A DNA stretch of 64,000 bases from Burkholderia sp. OK233 (GTDB lineage Bacteria; Pseudomonadota; Gammaproteobacteria; Burkholderiales; Burkholderiaceae). Within the stretch, counting starts at the first letter, position 1; each line of letters begins with the position of its first letter. The notes beneath the pieces were generated by a model. The model was given only the letters and a program-made list of their open reading frames with translations, did no database searches and had not been told where the DNA came from. Shown here one piece after another: positions 63,150-64,000 of the stretch. Location: the NCBI RefSeq assembly GCF_900230185.1, contig NZ_OCSR01000002.1, positions 1,054,001 through 1,118,000 on the forward strand, in the 5' to 3' direction. A program made the translations under genes and the position numbers.

Positions 63150-63450
63150 AGGCCCTTTGCGGCAATCAACTGCATCGGTGCGATCTCGACAGGTTCTGCC
63201 AGATGCGGCGGCACTGTTGCAAGAATCTGCGCTGCTGTCTGCACTTTTAGATGATTTTCGCGCCCGGCTACGTCGACAAACACATCGACGATATGAACTA
63301 CATCGGGATCGGTTTCTGAACGCAGCCCAGCCACAAAAGCATGGGTTGTTCTTCGAGTGCCTTCGGCGATGCAGCGCCGACGAGTTGGGCCACTTCTGCG
63401 CCTTTTCCAGGTTGAGCCTTAAAGGTAACGACAGCGGCAACTTTAGTCAC
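63140..63450 (-). pseudogene. Antibiotic-biosynthesis-monooxygenase (ABM) domain protein, frameshifted
   Basis: From a GTG at 63450 (GGAG 6 nt upstream) the frame reads TKVAAVVTFKAQPGKGAEVAQLV and ALEEQP, then must shift by one base near 63340 to continue HAFVAGLRSETDPDVVHIVDVFVD and TAAQILATVPPHLAEPVEIAPMQLIAAKGLYK. Joined, this is a typical ABM/YgiN-like protein of about 100 residues (quinol monooxygenase-like). It is divergent from the GlxA-type regulator at 63608, a common regulator-target arrangement. A sequencing error could also explain the shift. Confidence 0.7.
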
Positions 63451-63607
63451 GATGATCTCCAGTACGGAACGGGGTTAAACCCGCGGCCAGAAGGACCGCC
63501 GGTAGACAACTCAGCCATTGTCGGACCAGATCGCCTCGTACAAGCAATGGCTTATCAGACACAGATCGTGCAAAATTCGCCATTCCTACTCAACGGGATT
63601 CCGTCCC

Positions 63608-64000
63608 ATGAAAATCGTCATATTGGGTTTTGAAGGTTCCCCGCCATCCGGCATGCTCGGGCTTGTCGATCTATTCTGGCTCGCAGTACAGGCGGCAAAC
63701 CGTACTGCGCCGCCAGCTTCTGGCTGCGCGAACACAGCGGCCCCGCAATCCTGGGAAGTACTAACAGCAAGTGTTGATGGCAAATCACTCATAGACGGCC
63801 AGGGGCGCAAGCTGCCCGTCGATGTGGCGCTTCACGAGGTGGAGCGTTGCGATGCGGTGCTGATTCCCGGCATCGTCTCCGGCGAAGACGCTCTGCCTCC
63901 TTGCTCGGCTCCGATGCGCAAAGTCGGCGCGTGGTTGCGGGAACAACATGCGCACGGTGCACTTGTCGGCGCATCCTGTGCGGGCGTGTTCGTACTCGGC
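63608..64000 (+). CDS. GlxA-type regulator, N-terminal part (runs off the right edge)
   Basis: The first 131 codons are visible: MKIVILGFEGSPPSGMLGLVDLFWLAVQ, then DAVLIPGIVSGED and GALVGASCAGVFVLG, which is a DJ-1/PfpI-like domain including a Cys at the nucleophile elbow position (GASCAGVF). The C-terminal AraC HTH expected for GlxA proteins is beyond the window. It is read away from the ABM gene. It belongs to the same superfamily as the 9.2 and 12.1 kb regulators but a different branch. Confidence 0.82.
   Translation, partial: MKIVILGFEGSPPSGMLGLVDLFWLAVQAANRTAPPASGCANTAAPQSWEVLTASVDGKSLIDGQGRKLPVDVALHEVERCDAVLIPGIVSGEDALPPCSAPMRKVGAWLREQHAHGALVGASCAGVFVLG

Noticed and set aside
1..64000. 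CRISPR array, tRNA or rRNA genes
   Set aside because: No regular short-repeat array, cloverleaf-like tRNA or rRNA sequence was noticed; a tRNAscan and CRISPR scan would settle it.

Overview
The window looks like Burkholderiaceae DNA, most likely Paraburkholderia/Burkholderia. It is GC-rich over most of its length and carries a Burkholderia-type divergent type VI secretion (T6SS) locus, a cepacian-like exopolysaccharide start block, paired GlxA-type AraC regulators, an OmpC-like porin and a hydroquinone catabolic block. The genus is inferred from protein character and gene content, not from any marker gene.

Layout. (1) 1-4.9 kb, minus strand: polysaccharide operon manC > initiating sugar transferase > wza > wzb > wzc (cut by the window edge). 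(2) 4.9-8.6 kb: a long, A/T-richer, mostly non-coding stretch with a perfect palindrome, a minus-strand terminator and two tandem paralogous small ORFs of unknown family. (3) 8.6-13.1 kb: a divergent rmlC-like gene, then galU flanked by two paralogous DJ-1/AraC regulators whose upstream regions are also paralogous. (4) 13.5-14.3 kb: a decayed IS3 element. (5) 14.6-34.8 kb: a complete T6SS core, tssA-M-L-K-J leftward and tssB-C-hcp-E-F-G-clpV-vgrG rightward, followed by a YwqK/MORN-like protein and a convergent DUF4280 PAAR-like tip gene. The TssM has lost its NTPase motifs. The gene upstream of the PAAR-like gene survives only as a 3' end next to an IS6-family remnant.

(6) 35.9-51.3 kb: a catabolic cluster. 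A PcpA/LinE/MhqO-type hydroquinone ring-cleaving dioxygenase, a hydroxymuconic-semialdehyde-type dehydrogenase and a maleylacetate reductase together predict hydroquinone > 4-hydroxymuconic semialdehyde > maleylacetate > 3-oxoadipate. Around them are a flavin monooxygenase (likely hydroquinone-forming), two alpha/beta hydrolases, a ThDP-dependent decarboxylase-like enzyme, two MFS importers (MHS and AAHS types), a porin and a LysR regulator. The true upstream substrate is unknown.

(7) 51.4-63.5 kb: mobile-element and decay zone. It holds a second truncated copy of the same IS3 element, an AlpA-like small HTH gene, a large near-perfect inverted repeat, a DUF932 gene, ParB-like and ParA-like genes, a truncated Phd antitoxin, IS3 and IS21 fragments, a PutA C-terminal fragment, an NTF2-like protein and a frameshifted ABM monooxygenase. 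It resembles part of an integrative/conjugative element whose transfer genes are not in the window. (8) From 63.6 kb a GlxA-type regulator starts and runs off the right edge. No tRNA, rRNA or CRISPR array was seen.
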